DNA of 45,564 nucleotides from NCBI GenBank assembly GCA_019239825.1, contig JAFAZK010000250.1, positions 1-45,564 on the forward strand. Direction: 5' to 3'. The notes beneath the pieces are model-generated. The model was not told the DNA's origin. It worked only from the letters and a program-made list of their open reading frames with translations, and ran no database searches. This document shows positions 16,821 to 24,736 of this stretch, one piece after another; position 1 is the stretch's first letter, and each line of letters opens with the position of its first letter. A program made the translations under genes and the position numbers. This stretch comes from Verrucomicrobiota bacterium (GTDB lineage Bacteria; Verrucomicrobiota; Verrucomicrobiia; Chthoniobacterales; JAFAMB01).

Positions 16821-17879
16821 CTACACCAGCCCTCTATCCACCAGCTCGTGCTTCAGATAAGCATAATAGATCGGCGCCACTACCAGGCCGCTGAATCCGA
16901 AAGCGGCCTCCATGAAGAGAATTGCGATCATAACTTCCCACGGCCGGGCTCTGATTTCAGCAGCCACAATCCGTGCGTTTAAGAAGTACTCAAGCTTATG
17001 AATAAAGATCAGAAAGATCGTGGAGAGGATAGCTGCTAAAGGCGATACCGATAAGCTCGCAATCACGATTAACGAGTTTGAAACGATGTTTCCGAAAATC
17101 GGGAGCAATCCGCAAAAGAAAGTCACAACCACCAGGATCTTTGCGAACGGTAGACTGATTCCGAGCGCTGGCAGTAGCACTAGAAGATAGAGGGCCGTGA
17201 GGATTGCGTTGATGATAGAAATCCGAATCTGAGCAAAGGCAAACTGTCGGAAAGCGGTAGCAAATCGCGTCACCCGGACCATCACTGCGGCAGCCAGAGG
17301 TTGTTGGAGTTTGCCAGGCGAAATTTGGAATAGCGATATCAACGCCCCGATCACCATACCGATGAAACCGCGTACAAAAAGGTGCAAGGTCTCTCTTCCA
17401 AACGTCTGCACCTCTCGCGAGTGCTGGCCCAGCCAGCTCGAAACGAAAGTCTTTAAATCATCAACCGTACCCGGCATGTAATCTTGGACAGCAGGTGGCA
17501 GCTTATCTCGAGCATCTACCAGGATGTGTTGGAGCTTTTCGGTAAAGACTTGGGGGCTGCCGGCATCGCTTTTCAGAAATGCGATGGTGCCAGCAACCAA
17601 GCCAGTTAGTATCGCAATAATCAAAATCGCCAAGCTGACCACCGCGAACCCTCGCGACCAACGATTGCTCAAGTGGCGCTCGATGATCGGCGCAATCAGC
17701 CCAATTAATTCGTAGACCAGGAAAGCTCCCAGCAATGCGGAGACCAAATGGACAAGAACGATGGAGAGAAGAGCCAAACCGGTCAAAACCCAGGAGGCAA
17801 TCAGCGAGCCGGTGATCGGTTCATCTGCCTGCGCCAACCGCTCAGGCAGCTCTTCAGTCGGACGAATCGTTTGGCTCAC
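16821..17879 (-). CDS. AI-2E family transporter (PerM-like membrane protein)
   Basis: 352 aa, GTG start at 17879. Architecture of the AI-2E/PerM family: two or three N-terminal membrane segments (about residues 28-60 and 75-105), a soluble middle region (about 105-185, around LVDARDKLPPAVQDYMPG), then four to five C-terminal segments with LPALGISLPFAKILVVVTFF and the family-typical GFSGLVVAPIYYAYLK end. Members export small molecules or act in Na+/H+ exchange; despite the name most are not AI-2 exporters. Not in an evident operon. Confidence 0.9.
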   Translation of the reverse strand: MSQTIRPTEELPERLAQADEPITGSLIASWVLTGLALLSIVLVHLVSALLGAFLVYELIGLIAPIIERHLSNRWSRGFAVVSLAILIIAILTGLVAGTIAFLKSDAGSPQVFTEKLQHILVDARDKLPPAVQDYMPGTVDDLKTFVSSWLGQHSREVQTFGRETLHLFVRGFIGMVIGALISLFQISPGKLQQPLAAAVMVRVTRFATAFRQFAFAQIRISIINAILTALYLLVLLPALGISLPFAKILVVVTFFCGLLPIFGNIVSNSLIVIASLSVSPLAAILSTIFLIFIHKLEYFLNARIVAAEIRARPWEVMIAILFMEAAFGFSGLVVAPIYYAYLKHELVDRGLV

Positions 17880-17962
17880 AAGCTAAATTCTCGGTCCCTC
17901 ATAATGAATTGCAAATTTCGATACGATCCGCGGCGCCCCCGCCACCAATTACTTTTCACCTT

Positions 17963-18841
17963 TCACTTCTCCCCTCTCCCCGTGATCCGCTCCAGCCAAG
18001 ATCGCGGTCTCCGGCTGCCGATCCCGGACGCCACCACCAAAACCGGACGCGGAACCCAATTCACCAGTCGGCGCGTCATGTTTCCGAGTAGATACTGGCT
18101 AAATACGTGCCGGCTGGGCTTTGAGCCCAACACCACAAGATCGTAATCACCGGCTTCTATCTCCGCCGCAATTTCTGCATCGACTAAGCCTGAACGGGCC
18201 CGGACTTCGGTCGGAATCCCAGCCGCCTCGATCATCTTTTTTTCAGCCCTGAGGTTCTGCCCCAATGCCGAGTCCGAAGCTAGTAAAGCAGAGACATCCA
18301 CATAAGGCTCCGAGCGGTCTGAAATCATCACTGGCGTCTCCGGCAAAGCGGTAAATAAGGTCACAGAAGCGCCTAACTTCGGCGCAAACTCGATCACTAG
18401 TCTTACTGCAGTCTCAATGTAGGTTCCCCCTCCGCTACAAATTAGGATCCGTCGAATCTCCGGCCGATGAACTGGCACCACGAGTACCGGGCGGAGCAGC
18501 GTTTCGATAATCTCGTAGGCTTTTTGAGACAGGATCGAGACCTGACCGCCACGCTTGGCTTCACCCCCGATCACAATCAGATCATAGTTTCCTTCAATCG
18601 TTCGTTTCTCAATTTCGGATATCGGTTCGCCGTACTTTGAGAGAATCTCGACGTTAACCCCTTGAGCCATAAAAGCGTGCTGCGTCCGCCGCATCGCCTC
18701 CAACAGCGGGACCTCATCCCGCTCCAACTCAGTGACACCAAAGATAGTCACTTGGGATTGAGTGGCTCTCGCGATCTTCAAACAAAGTTGGATCGCGCTT
18801 TCGGATCGTTCAGTTCCTTCAGAGCAAAGAAGAATTCTCAT
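17963..18841 (-). CDS. Universal stress protein, tandem Usp domains
   Basis: 292 aa made of two UspA domains. Domain 1 (about 1-142) contains DLIVIGGEAKRGG and ends PVLVVPV. Domain 2 (about 145-280) contains DLVVLGSKPSRHVFSQYLLG and NMTRRLVNWVPRPVLVVA. In domain 2 the sequence G-S-x-x-x-x...G-x-M-T-R approximates the ATP-binding G-2x-G-9x-G(S/T) pattern, so ATP binding is plausible but degenerate. Cytoplasmic stress-response protein of unspecified function. ATG at 18841. Confidence 0.92.
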   Translation of the reverse strand: MRILLCSEGTERSESAIQLCLKIARATQSQVTIFGVTELERDEVPLLEAMRRTQHAFMAQGVNVEILSKYGEPISEIEKRTIEGNYDLIVIGGEAKRGGQVSILSQKAYEIIETLLRPVLVVPVHRPEIRRILICSGGGTYIETAVRLVIEFAPKLGASVTLFTALPETPVMISDRSEPYVDVSALLASDSALGQNLRAEKKMIEAAGIPTEVRARSGLVDAEIAAEIEAGDYDLVVLGSKPSRHVFSQYLLGNMTRRLVNWVPRPVLVVASGIGSRRPRSWLERITGRGEK

Positions 18842-18907
18842 CGGGTCTGGGCTGGGTTGTTATCAATCCAGAATAGCAAATAGCAAAGTCGCCTGAAGCT
18901 CCTTCCC

Positions 18908-18980
18908 ATGACAAATGACAGATGACATATGACAAATTTTGGTACGCTGTTTTGTTATTTGTCATTTGTAATCTGTCATT
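18908..18980. repeat. TGACAAA inverted word repeat, copy 2
   Basis: Left arm ATGACAAATGACAGATGACA at 18908-18927, then TATGACAAAT. Right arm TTGTTATTTGTCATTTGTAA at 18953-18972, then TCTGTCATT. About 16 bp of core. It lies between the Usp gene and the TauE/SafE gene. It is preceded at about 18870-18888 by AGAATAGCAAATAGCAAAG, a word also found at the lacI stop. Confidence 0.6.
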
Positions 18981-18999
18981 CGGCCGAGCCTCAGGCGAG

Positions 19000-19914
19000 T
19001 CACGAGTGGTGTCCTGTAATCAGGGCGATCGCGACCATAATTGCACCCAGCAAAGGTAACGGAGCGAATGCCAGGCGAATCCAGGGTCCGCTGAAATACT
19101 GGGTCAACCGAGCGCCCAGTTGGGCGCCGACTGCCGCGCCGGTATGCATCACTAAAGCGACTAGAATGTCCACATTCCCATTCATAGCGTGGCGGATGGA
19201 CCCATACCCTGCCGAAATGATTATCTCGAAGAGATCTGTGCCGACAGCAATATGGGTGGGAATCCCAAGAAGATAGACCATGGCCGGCATCCGGATGTAG
19301 CCGGCTCCGCCGCCAAGAAAACCGCTGAAGAAGCCACCAACAAATGAAACCAACACAATCGACCAAATCGAAATTTTGAGGATGCCGGATTGCTTCAAAC
19401 TGATCCTTGGTGCCAGCGCCAGTCCCTGAAAAAATTTTGCCAGGCGGTCGAACACCAAGACATCTGTTTTCGGACCGCCGGGATCATCGGCAGTTGTCTC
19501 AGATTTTCTCAATGCCTGCCAACTTTCCCAGGCCCCAAATATTGAGATCACGGTGAAAACGCTGATAGCGGTTAGGCCAACAACTAGATTGACTTCGCCC
19601 GACCGCTTAAGCGCTTCGATTGCATCCACACCGGCTTCGGAGCCAACCAGCGTTCCGATTACCATCACCGCGGCCAGCTTGAGATCGATATGCCCGAGTA
19701 TCCGGTGTTGGCGAGCGGCGACGATTGATTTACCGACAATATGGATCAAGTCGGTGCCTACGACAAAGTTATAGGGCATCCCCAAACTGAACAAAGACGG
19801 ACCAGATAAGAAGCTGCCGCCAACCCCAAAGAATCCCCCCAGAATGCCTATCACCAGACCCAATATAGCCAGCAGAACCGGATTAATGTGAACCCCGGAG
19901 ATCGGAAAGAACAT
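19000..19914 (-). CDS. TauE/SafE (TSUP) family sulfite/anion exporter
   Basis: 304-aa integral membrane protein with about eight hydrophobic segments. The two family repeats are visible as LGLVIGILGGFFGVGGSFLS (residues ~16-35) and FVGGFFSGFLGGGAGYIRMP in the second half, each with the G-x-G-G-G-x-(L/I) type loop. TSUP proteins move sulfonates, sulfite or other organic anions. The frame is open upstream to 20202, but the ATG at 19914 is chosen because it follows the small membrane gene by 2 nt and gives a family-like start. It probably forms a two-gene operon with that gene. Confidence 0.88.
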   Translation of the reverse strand: MFFPISGVHINPVLLAILGLVIGILGGFFGVGGSFLSGPSLFSLGMPYNFVVGTDLIHIVGKSIVAARQHRILGHIDLKLAAVMVIGTLVGSEAGVDAIEALKRSGEVNLVVGLTAISVFTVISIFGAWESWQALRKSETTADDPGGPKTDVLVFDRLAKFFQGLALAPRISLKQSGILKISIWSIVLVSFVGGFFSGFLGGGAGYIRMPAMVYLLGIPTHIAVGTDLFEIIISAGYGSIRHAMNGNVDILVALVMHTGAAVGAQLGARLTQYFSGPWIRLAFAPLPLLGAIMVAIALITGHHS

Positions 19915-19916
19915 GT

Positions 19917-20159
19917 CTATTTTTTTCCGCCGCGGATGATGTAACTCAGGCCAGTCACCAATCTTTCGAGCCCGATGGCTTGTCCGAACATGAGAAGGAT
20001 GCAGGCGACAACGTAATAGACTCGCTGATGGTGAAATAGGTCGGCCAACCAAGGCCCTAAGAATTGCAAGACTAGACAAAAGTAAGCGATGGCTAGGACT
20101 GCATACGCGGCGAGCTCGATCGCGATAAAGCGGAGGACTTTTTGAATGGGCTCTTTCAT
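19917..20159 (-). CDS. Small two-segment membrane protein upstream of the TSUP permease
   Basis: 80 aa with two hydrophobic stretches (about residues 11-33 and 45-68) and a basic C-terminus IIRGGKK. No family recognised. Its stop is 2 nt before the TSUP start, so translation is likely coupled, which suggests an accessory subunit or a co-regulated partner. The divergent neighbour is the lacI-type gene with palindromic operator candidates in between. Confidence 0.65.
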   Translation of the reverse strand: MKEPIQKVLRFIAIELAAYAVLAIAYFCLVLQFLGPWLADLFHHQRVYYVVACILLMFGQAIGLERLVTGLSYIIRGGKK

Positions 20160-20298
20160 TGGGAGGATTTGCCGCGAAGCGGCAGGGCCGGATGGCCATC
20201 AATTGAGTAGGGAATGGCTATGGTTGACTGAGGCGGTAGTGAAGGGGGTTCGTCAAGCCAAATTGCATGATTTGACAAATACAATTCCCCGATTACGA

Positions 20299-20312
20299 TT
20301 AGATCGATCTAA
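20299..20312. promoter_or_regulatory. Palindromic operator candidate 1 (TTAGATCGATCTAA)
   Basis: Perfect 14-bp palindrome with central CG, as usual for LacI-family operators. It lies 53 bp before the lacI-type start, exactly 50 bp centre to centre from an identical 12-bp core at 20350-20361. Possible site for autoregulation and for the divergent small membrane/TSUP genes. Confidence 0.6.
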
Positions 20313-20349
20313 TTGCTGGAACTGGATTGAGTTCAATGCGGCAAAATAT

Positions 20350-20361
20350 TAGATCGATCTA
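20350..20361. promoter_or_regulatory. Palindromic operator candidate 2 (TAGATCGATCTA)
   Basis: Perfect 12-bp palindrome, identical to the core of the site at 20300-20311. It ends 3 nt before the GTG (20365) and 6 nt before the ATG (20368) of the lacI-type gene. It occupies the place of the ribosome binding site, so a bound repressor would cover the start region. Confidence 0.6.
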
Positions 20362-20367
20362 GTCGTG

Positions 20368-21408
20368 ATGGAAGCTCCCCCCAGAGACCGTGTTACCTTG
20401 GTCGACATCGCTTCTGATGCTGGCGTCTCACGCGCTACCGTCTCCCTCGTTCTTCGTAATGTGCCCTCCGTCGCTCCCTCCACCAGAAAACGCGTCTTAC
20501 AATCCATCAGCCGCCTCGGCTATGTTTATCATCGCGGAGCCGCCAATCTTCGTGCCCAACGCTCCCACGCCATTGGGTTGATCGTCTCGGATATCACGAA
20601 TCCCTTCTTTGCTGAAATCATCATTGCGATTGAGGACTGGCTAGGTTCCGCCGGACTGGTCACGATTCTGGGCAATACCTCTGAGAACCCGGAAAAACAG
20701 CAGCGCCTCCTTAAGTCGTTGTCCGAATATCCGGCGGACGGGATTTTGATCTGCCCAACCCAAGGCTCGATCACTGCCGCCGGGAGTCTAGCCGGACGGC
20801 TGCCTCCTGTGGTCGCATTTACCCGCCCGCTGAACGGGGTCGATTATGCGGGGGTTGATAACGTAGCGGGCTCGGAGCTTGCCATCGATCATCTGGCCGT
20901 GCTGGGTCATCGGCACATCGCCTTTATCGGAGGGCCCTCCTCACTCTCTTCCGCCCAACAACGTTCTCTCGGTTACCGGCAGGGCTTGGAAAAGAATGGA
21001 ATCCCGTTTCGGGAAGATCTTATTATCGAACGCGCCCCTAACCGAAAAGGAGGATTCCAGGGACTGACGAGCGCATTGAGTCTGTCCCCAGCGCCAACCG
21101 CCGCGGTTTGCTTTAACGACGTAGTAGCCCTAGGAGCGATTGAAGCGCTTCGCTCCTCCGGCAGAGAGCCGGGAAGAGATTTCTCCATCGTCGGATTTAA
21201 CAACATCGCCGATGCCCATTTCGGCGGTTTGACCACCGTTGATACCAGCCCGGCTAAGATCGGCGAAGCAGCCGCGGACCTGCTTCTACACCGGATCAAA
21301 GAACCAACCGCCCCCATCCGCCAGGTAATCCTGACCCCGAGCCTGATCGTCCGAGAATCCACAGCCCAGGCGCAGTCCGGGATCATGCCCGGCCTGAATA
21401 GCAAATAG
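20368..21408 (+). CDS. LacI family transcriptional regulator
   Basis: DNA-binding repressor or activator with sugar-binding core, 346 aa from the ATG at 20368 (a GTG sits one codon earlier). Helix-turn-helix VTLVDIASDAGVSRATVSLV (about residues 8-27), hinge region to about 60, then the periplasmic-binding-like core: IGLIVSDITNPFFAEI (about 70-85), DGILICP, and the C-terminal TTVDTSPAKIGEAAADLLL. No Shine-Dalgarno is visible because the palindrome at 20350-20361 is there. It heads the plus-strand catabolic block and probably controls it. The last codons (GLNSK-stop) are formed by an AATAGCAAATAG repeat word. Confidence 0.93.
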   Translation: MEAPPRDRVTLVDIASDAGVSRATVSLVLRNVPSVAPSTRKRVLQSISRLGYVYHRGAANLRAQRSHAIGLIVSDITNPFFAEIIIAIEDWLGSAGLVTILGNTSENPEKQQRLLKSLSEYPADGILICPTQGSITAAGSLAGRLPPVVAFTRPLNGVDYAGVDNVAGSELAIDHLAVLGHRHIAFIGGPSSLSSAQQRSLGYRQGLEKNGIPFREDLIIERAPNRKGGFQGLTSALSLSPAPTAAVCFNDVVALGAIEALRSSGREPGRDFSIVGFNNIADAHFGGLTTVDTSPAKIGEAAADLLLHRIKEPTAPIRQVILTPSLIVRESTAQAQSGIMPGLNSK

Positions 21409-21490
21409 CCGATAGCCAATAGCAAATGTTTCGCTAACACACGTCACCACTGACCACTGACCACTGACCACTGATTACTGATTAATGATT
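21395..21490. repeat. ATAGCAAATAG and TGACCAC word repeats
   Basis: AATAGCAAATAGCCGATAGC (21400-21419), then CAATAGCAAATG, is followed by tandem ACTGACC words (about 21449-21472) and degenerating ATTACTGATTA words. It overlaps the lacI stop codon. Words of the first type also occur at the end of the Gfo/Idh gene (about 22600-22622) and at about 18870-18888. Confidence 0.5.
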
Positions 21491-21572
21491 ACCGAGCGCC
21501 GCCACCCAAAGAACCATCCGACTAACACCCGCTTCCCCACCAATCACGAATCACCTCTCACTGCCCTTCCCA

Positions 21573-22622
21573 ATGCCGCGCACACAAACATGCCTAAACT
21601 GGGGCCTGATCGGCGCCAGCAATATTGCAAAGACCAGGATGATCCCGGCTATTCGATCGCTGCCGGACTCCACAATCACAGCTGTACTCAGCAGCAACGC
21701 GGAACGTGCGAAGAGTTACGCGGCAGAGAACTCGATTCCAAAAGCTTATCACAAACTGGACGACTTCTTACAGGACCCGGAGATCGACCTCGTTTACATC
21801 AGCACGACAAATGAACTTCATGCGGCACAAGCGATCGCCGCTGCTAGGGCCGGCAAGCATATCCTATCGGATAAACCATTGGCGCTAACTTTGGCTGACG
21901 CCGAGGCCATGGTGAGGACGGCCAAAGAGAAAGGTTTGGTTTTCGGCACCAACCATCATCTGCGGAACGCTGTCACCCATCGAACCATACGCCGGTTGAT
22001 CAAAGAAGGCGTCATTGGAAAGCCGTTGGCAGCTCGAGTCTTTCACGCGGTTTATCTGCCTCCACATCTGCAAGGGTGGCGAGTTAACCGTCCCGAAGCG
22101 GGGGGCGGCGTGATCCTGGATATCACCGTCCATGATGCGGACACCCTCCATTTCCTTTTGGATGACGACGTTCAAGACGTGGTTGCTCGTTCCGCCCAAC
22201 AAGGCCTGGGCCAGGGTGATCTCGCGGACGCAGTTATGGGAGTGATGTATTTCCGCAATGGAACGCTGGCGATGTTCCATGACGCGTTCACGATCAAGCA
22301 TACCCAGACCGGGGTCGAGGTTCACGGGACCGAAGGGTCACTCATCGCCAAGAACGTGATGACCCAGGACCCGGTTGGAGAAGTTTTCCTATCCAGAGAT
22401 GGCGCCATCTCTGAGGTTGCCCTGGGCGAACCGGAAGACCTTTACGTTCACATCGTGCGCCATTTCCATGAGGCTGTTCAAGGGCGCGGCCAACCATTCG
22501 CCACCGGCGAAGACGGCGTCCGCTCGCTCGCCGTCGGATTGGCCGTCCAGGAATCCGCTAAAACCGGCCAACGCGTGCCGGTCCGCTACCAGACTGAAGA
22601 GCAAATAGCAGATGGCAAATAA
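21573..22622 (+). CDS. Gfo/Idh/MocA family NAD(P)-dependent oxidoreductase
   Basis: 349 aa; sugar or polyol dehydrogenase or related NAD(P)-dependent enzyme. Rossmann start WGLIGASNIAKTRMIPAI (residues ~9-26; the loop is G-x-x-G-A-S-N-like). Then DLVYISTTNELH, then the catalytic-type lysine in ILSDKPLAL (about residue 95), and the second-domain GGGVILDITVHDADTLHFLL with D...H as in active members. The ATG at 21573 gives a normal N-terminus; no clear Shine-Dalgarno. The C-terminal EEQIADGK and stop arise from the AGCAAATAGCAGATGGCAAA repeat word. Likely acts on a sugar or sugar acid imported or released by this cluster. Confidence 0.9.
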   Translation: MPRTQTCLNWGLIGASNIAKTRMIPAIRSLPDSTITAVLSSNAERAKSYAAENSIPKAYHKLDDFLQDPEIDLVYISTTNELHAAQAIAAARAGKHILSDKPLALTLADAEAMVRTAKEKGLVFGTNHHLRNAVTHRTIRRLIKEGVIGKPLAARVFHAVYLPPHLQGWRVNRPEAGGGVILDITVHDADTLHFLLDDDVQDVVARSAQQGLGQGDLADAVMGVMYFRNGTLAMFHDAFTIKHTQTGVEVHGTEGSLIAKNVMTQDPVGEVFLSRDGAISEVALGEPEDLYVHIVRHFHEAVQGRGQPFATGEDGVRSLAVGLAVQESAKTGQRVPVRYQTEEQIADGK

Positions 22623-22635
22623 TAATCTGTGTTTA

Positions 22636-22854
22636 ACCATGAAATGGTTTGAGAGAACAGTCCAGGGTTTCAACCCTGGGTCAATTAGTCAGGATAGGTG
22701 CCCTGAAAGTGGCGCTCGATGTTGGACTCGACTGGCAGGACAACACGCGACTAGCCCTAGAACACCCGTCGGCCGCCACTTTCAGGGCGGATCTTCTGTC
22801 GCCCGTAACCCAGGGCTAAAGCAACTGGGCTATTCTGTCAGACCATTTCATGGT
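22636..22854. mobile_element. Family-1 palindromic element without transposase (derivative)
   Basis: 219 bp with three sets of arms in the same order as the transposase unit at 36204-36926. Outermost ACCATGAAATGGT (22636-22648) and its exact complement (22842-22854). Hairpin CCAGGGTTTCAACCCTGG (22662-22679) opposite a degenerate counterpart at about 22809-22830. Inner GCCCTGAAAGTGGCG (22700-22714) with its exact complement (22774-22788). The 59-bp core has no gene. Read as a non-autonomous copy, possibly mobilised in trans. Confidence 0.8.
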
Positions 22855-22992
22855 CAAGAGTTCCCGTCGCAAATGAGTAGTTCCTGTCTCACACTAAACC
22901 CTGAAAGAACCATTAGTGATTAATAGACGACCGCCATCCCCAAACATTTACTAACTGCTGCTCGACCTCACCTTTCACGTCTCACTTAAGAA

Positions 22993-24594
22993 ATGCCTCG
23001 CGCCCGTTTCATCTCCTTCCAAGAAGTCGGCCCGCTGATCCCCGATAACGCCGTATTGTCAGTCAGTTCATCCAGCGCACTCGCCTGCCCTGACGCAACG
23101 CTCAAAGCCATCGGAGACTACTACCGGCAAGCCGGCGGTCCGCACGGACTGACGTCGATTCATCCGATCGCAGCAGGCGATATGTACGGAATCGCCGGAG
23201 TCGACTACCTGGCGCAACCCGGTCTGCTAAGAAGAGTAGTCGCCGGTTCACTCCCCAGTGGTCCCAGTTCCATGGCGTCACCGGAGATTTGGAAAATGAT
23301 CATCGAAGATCGTATTGAAGCTTACAACCTGCCGAGCGGAATCATTTTTCACATGCATCGCGAGGGTGCAGCCCGCCGCCCCGGCATATTAAGCAAGGTC
23401 GGTCTGAACACATTTGTCGACCCGCGCTTGCAAGGCGGTGCGATGAACAAATCGACACCGAAAGATTATGTTCAACTCACCGAGTTTCGCGGTGAAGAAT
23501 GGCTATTTTATCCTGCCATTTCGCCGAACGTCGCGATCATCCGCGGCACCACCGCTGACGAACGAGGAAATATTTCGATGGAAAACGAAGGCGCCTATCT
23601 CGGCGCGCTGGATCAAGCGATCGCCGCTCGGAACGCCGGAGGAATCGTCATTGCTCAGGTGAAGCGCCTATGCGCCAACGGAACGCTGAAGCCGCAAGCC
23701 GTGCGTATCCCCGGTATTCTGGTGGACTATGTCGTGGTTGACCCAGAGCAGAAACAAACTACCCAGACTGTCTATGACCCGGCGATAAGCGGCGAAATTT
23801 TCCGTCCGGAAAGCAGCTTCAAAGAAACAGAATGGGGACTCGACAAGGTGATCGCCCGCCGAGCTGCCATGGAGCTGATTCAAGACGATGCCGTTAATCT
23901 TGGTTTCGGGATCTCCGCGCTGGTGCCTCGCATATTGTTAGAGGAAGGACTTCATGGCGAAGTAACCTGGGTGATTGAACAAGGGGCAGTTGGCGGCATG
24001 CCGCTTCTTGGGTTCGCCTTTGGTTGCGCATCCAACGCCGATGCCATTATGGCGTCACCGGATCAGTTCACCTATTTCCAAGGCGGCGGTTTTGATCGCA
24101 GTTACCTCTCCTTTCTACAGGTCGACGGCGAGGGAAACGTTAACGTTTCGCGCTTAGCCGCCCGGCCTCACGTTACCGCCGGTGCCGGTGGGTTTATCGA
24201 TATCACAGCGCATGCCAAAGCCATCGTCTTTTGCGGCTACTTCACAGCTGGCGGACTGGACCAACAAATTGAAGCCGGCCAACTGAGGATTCGAAAAGAA
24301 GGCAAAAGCCGAAAGTTTGTCGAACAGGTCGAACACGTCACGTTCAGTGGGAAGCGAGCTCGGGAGCAGAAACAAGAAGTTCTGTACGTCACTGAGCGAG
24401 CGGTATTAAAGCTCGAGCCGGAGGGATTGACCGTGATCGAGATTGCACCCGGTATCGATCTGGATCGGGACGTTCTACAGCAAGCTGACACCACCTTACG
24501 GGTTAGCCCTAAGCTGAAGGTCATGAATGGTAAGCTTTTTGAACCGGGGAAGTTTGGGCTGCAATTGAGGCGGCGACCACGAGGATGCGGCTGA
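22993..24594 (+). CDS. Acyl-CoA:carboxylate CoA-transferase (YdiF/propionate CoA-transferase type)
   Basis: 533 aa, the size of single-chain class I CoA-transferases in which the A and B halves are fused. It swaps CoA between acyl-CoA and a free acid through a glutamyl-CoA thioester. The catalytic glutamate is E329 in WVIEQGAVGG. The A half (about 1-250) contains RGTTADERGNISMENEG and the oxyanion-type GG-rich stretches. The B half contains GFGISALVPRIL and VTAGAGGFIDIT. ATG at 22993. In this cluster it would activate acids made by the dehydrogenases; the specific acid is unknown. Confidence 0.92.
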   Translation: MPRARFISFQEVGPLIPDNAVLSVSSSSALACPDATLKAIGDYYRQAGGPHGLTSIHPIAAGDMYGIAGVDYLAQPGLLRRVVAGSLPSGPSSMASPEIWKMIIEDRIEAYNLPSGIIFHMHREGAARRPGILSKVGLNTFVDPRLQGGAMNKSTPKDYVQLTEFRGEEWLFYPAISPNVAIIRGTTADERGNISMENEGAYLGALDQAIAARNAGGIVIAQVKRLCANGTLKPQAVRIPGILVDYVVVDPEQKQTTQTVYDPAISGEIFRPESSFKETEWGLDKVIARRAAMELIQDDAVNLGFGISALVPRILLEEGLHGEVTWVIEQGAVGGMPLLGFAFGCASNADAIMASPDQFTYFQGGGFDRSYLSFLQVDGEGNVNVSRLAARPHVTAGAGGFIDITAHAKAIVFCGYFTAGGLDQQIEAGQLRIRKEGKSRKFVEQVEHVTFSGKRAREQKQEVLYVTERAVLKLEPEGLTVIEIAPGIDLDRDVLQQADTTLRVSPKLKVMNGKLFEPGKFGLQLRRRPRGCG

Positions 24595-24736
24595 ACGGAT
24601 ATAGAGGAACCCTCCCGGGCTGGAAGGTGAGCCGAGACGATCCATGGGCGACAGCTCAGTACTCCAACACTCCTACACTGCATCACTCCGCCCGACCGAA
24701 TTCGAGGACGAGTACGAGAACGAAGCAACCGCTCAC

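Noticed and set aside
21286..21471. Minus-strand frame beginning MVSGQWSVV
   Set aside because: This is the translation of TGACCAC repeat words plus antisense lacI, a known artefact type.
24644..24736. N-terminal extension of the GMC fusion from an ATG at 24644
   Set aside because: It reads through a TCGAGGACGAGTACGAG repeat and has no domain similarity; the ATG at 24737 gives the family start.
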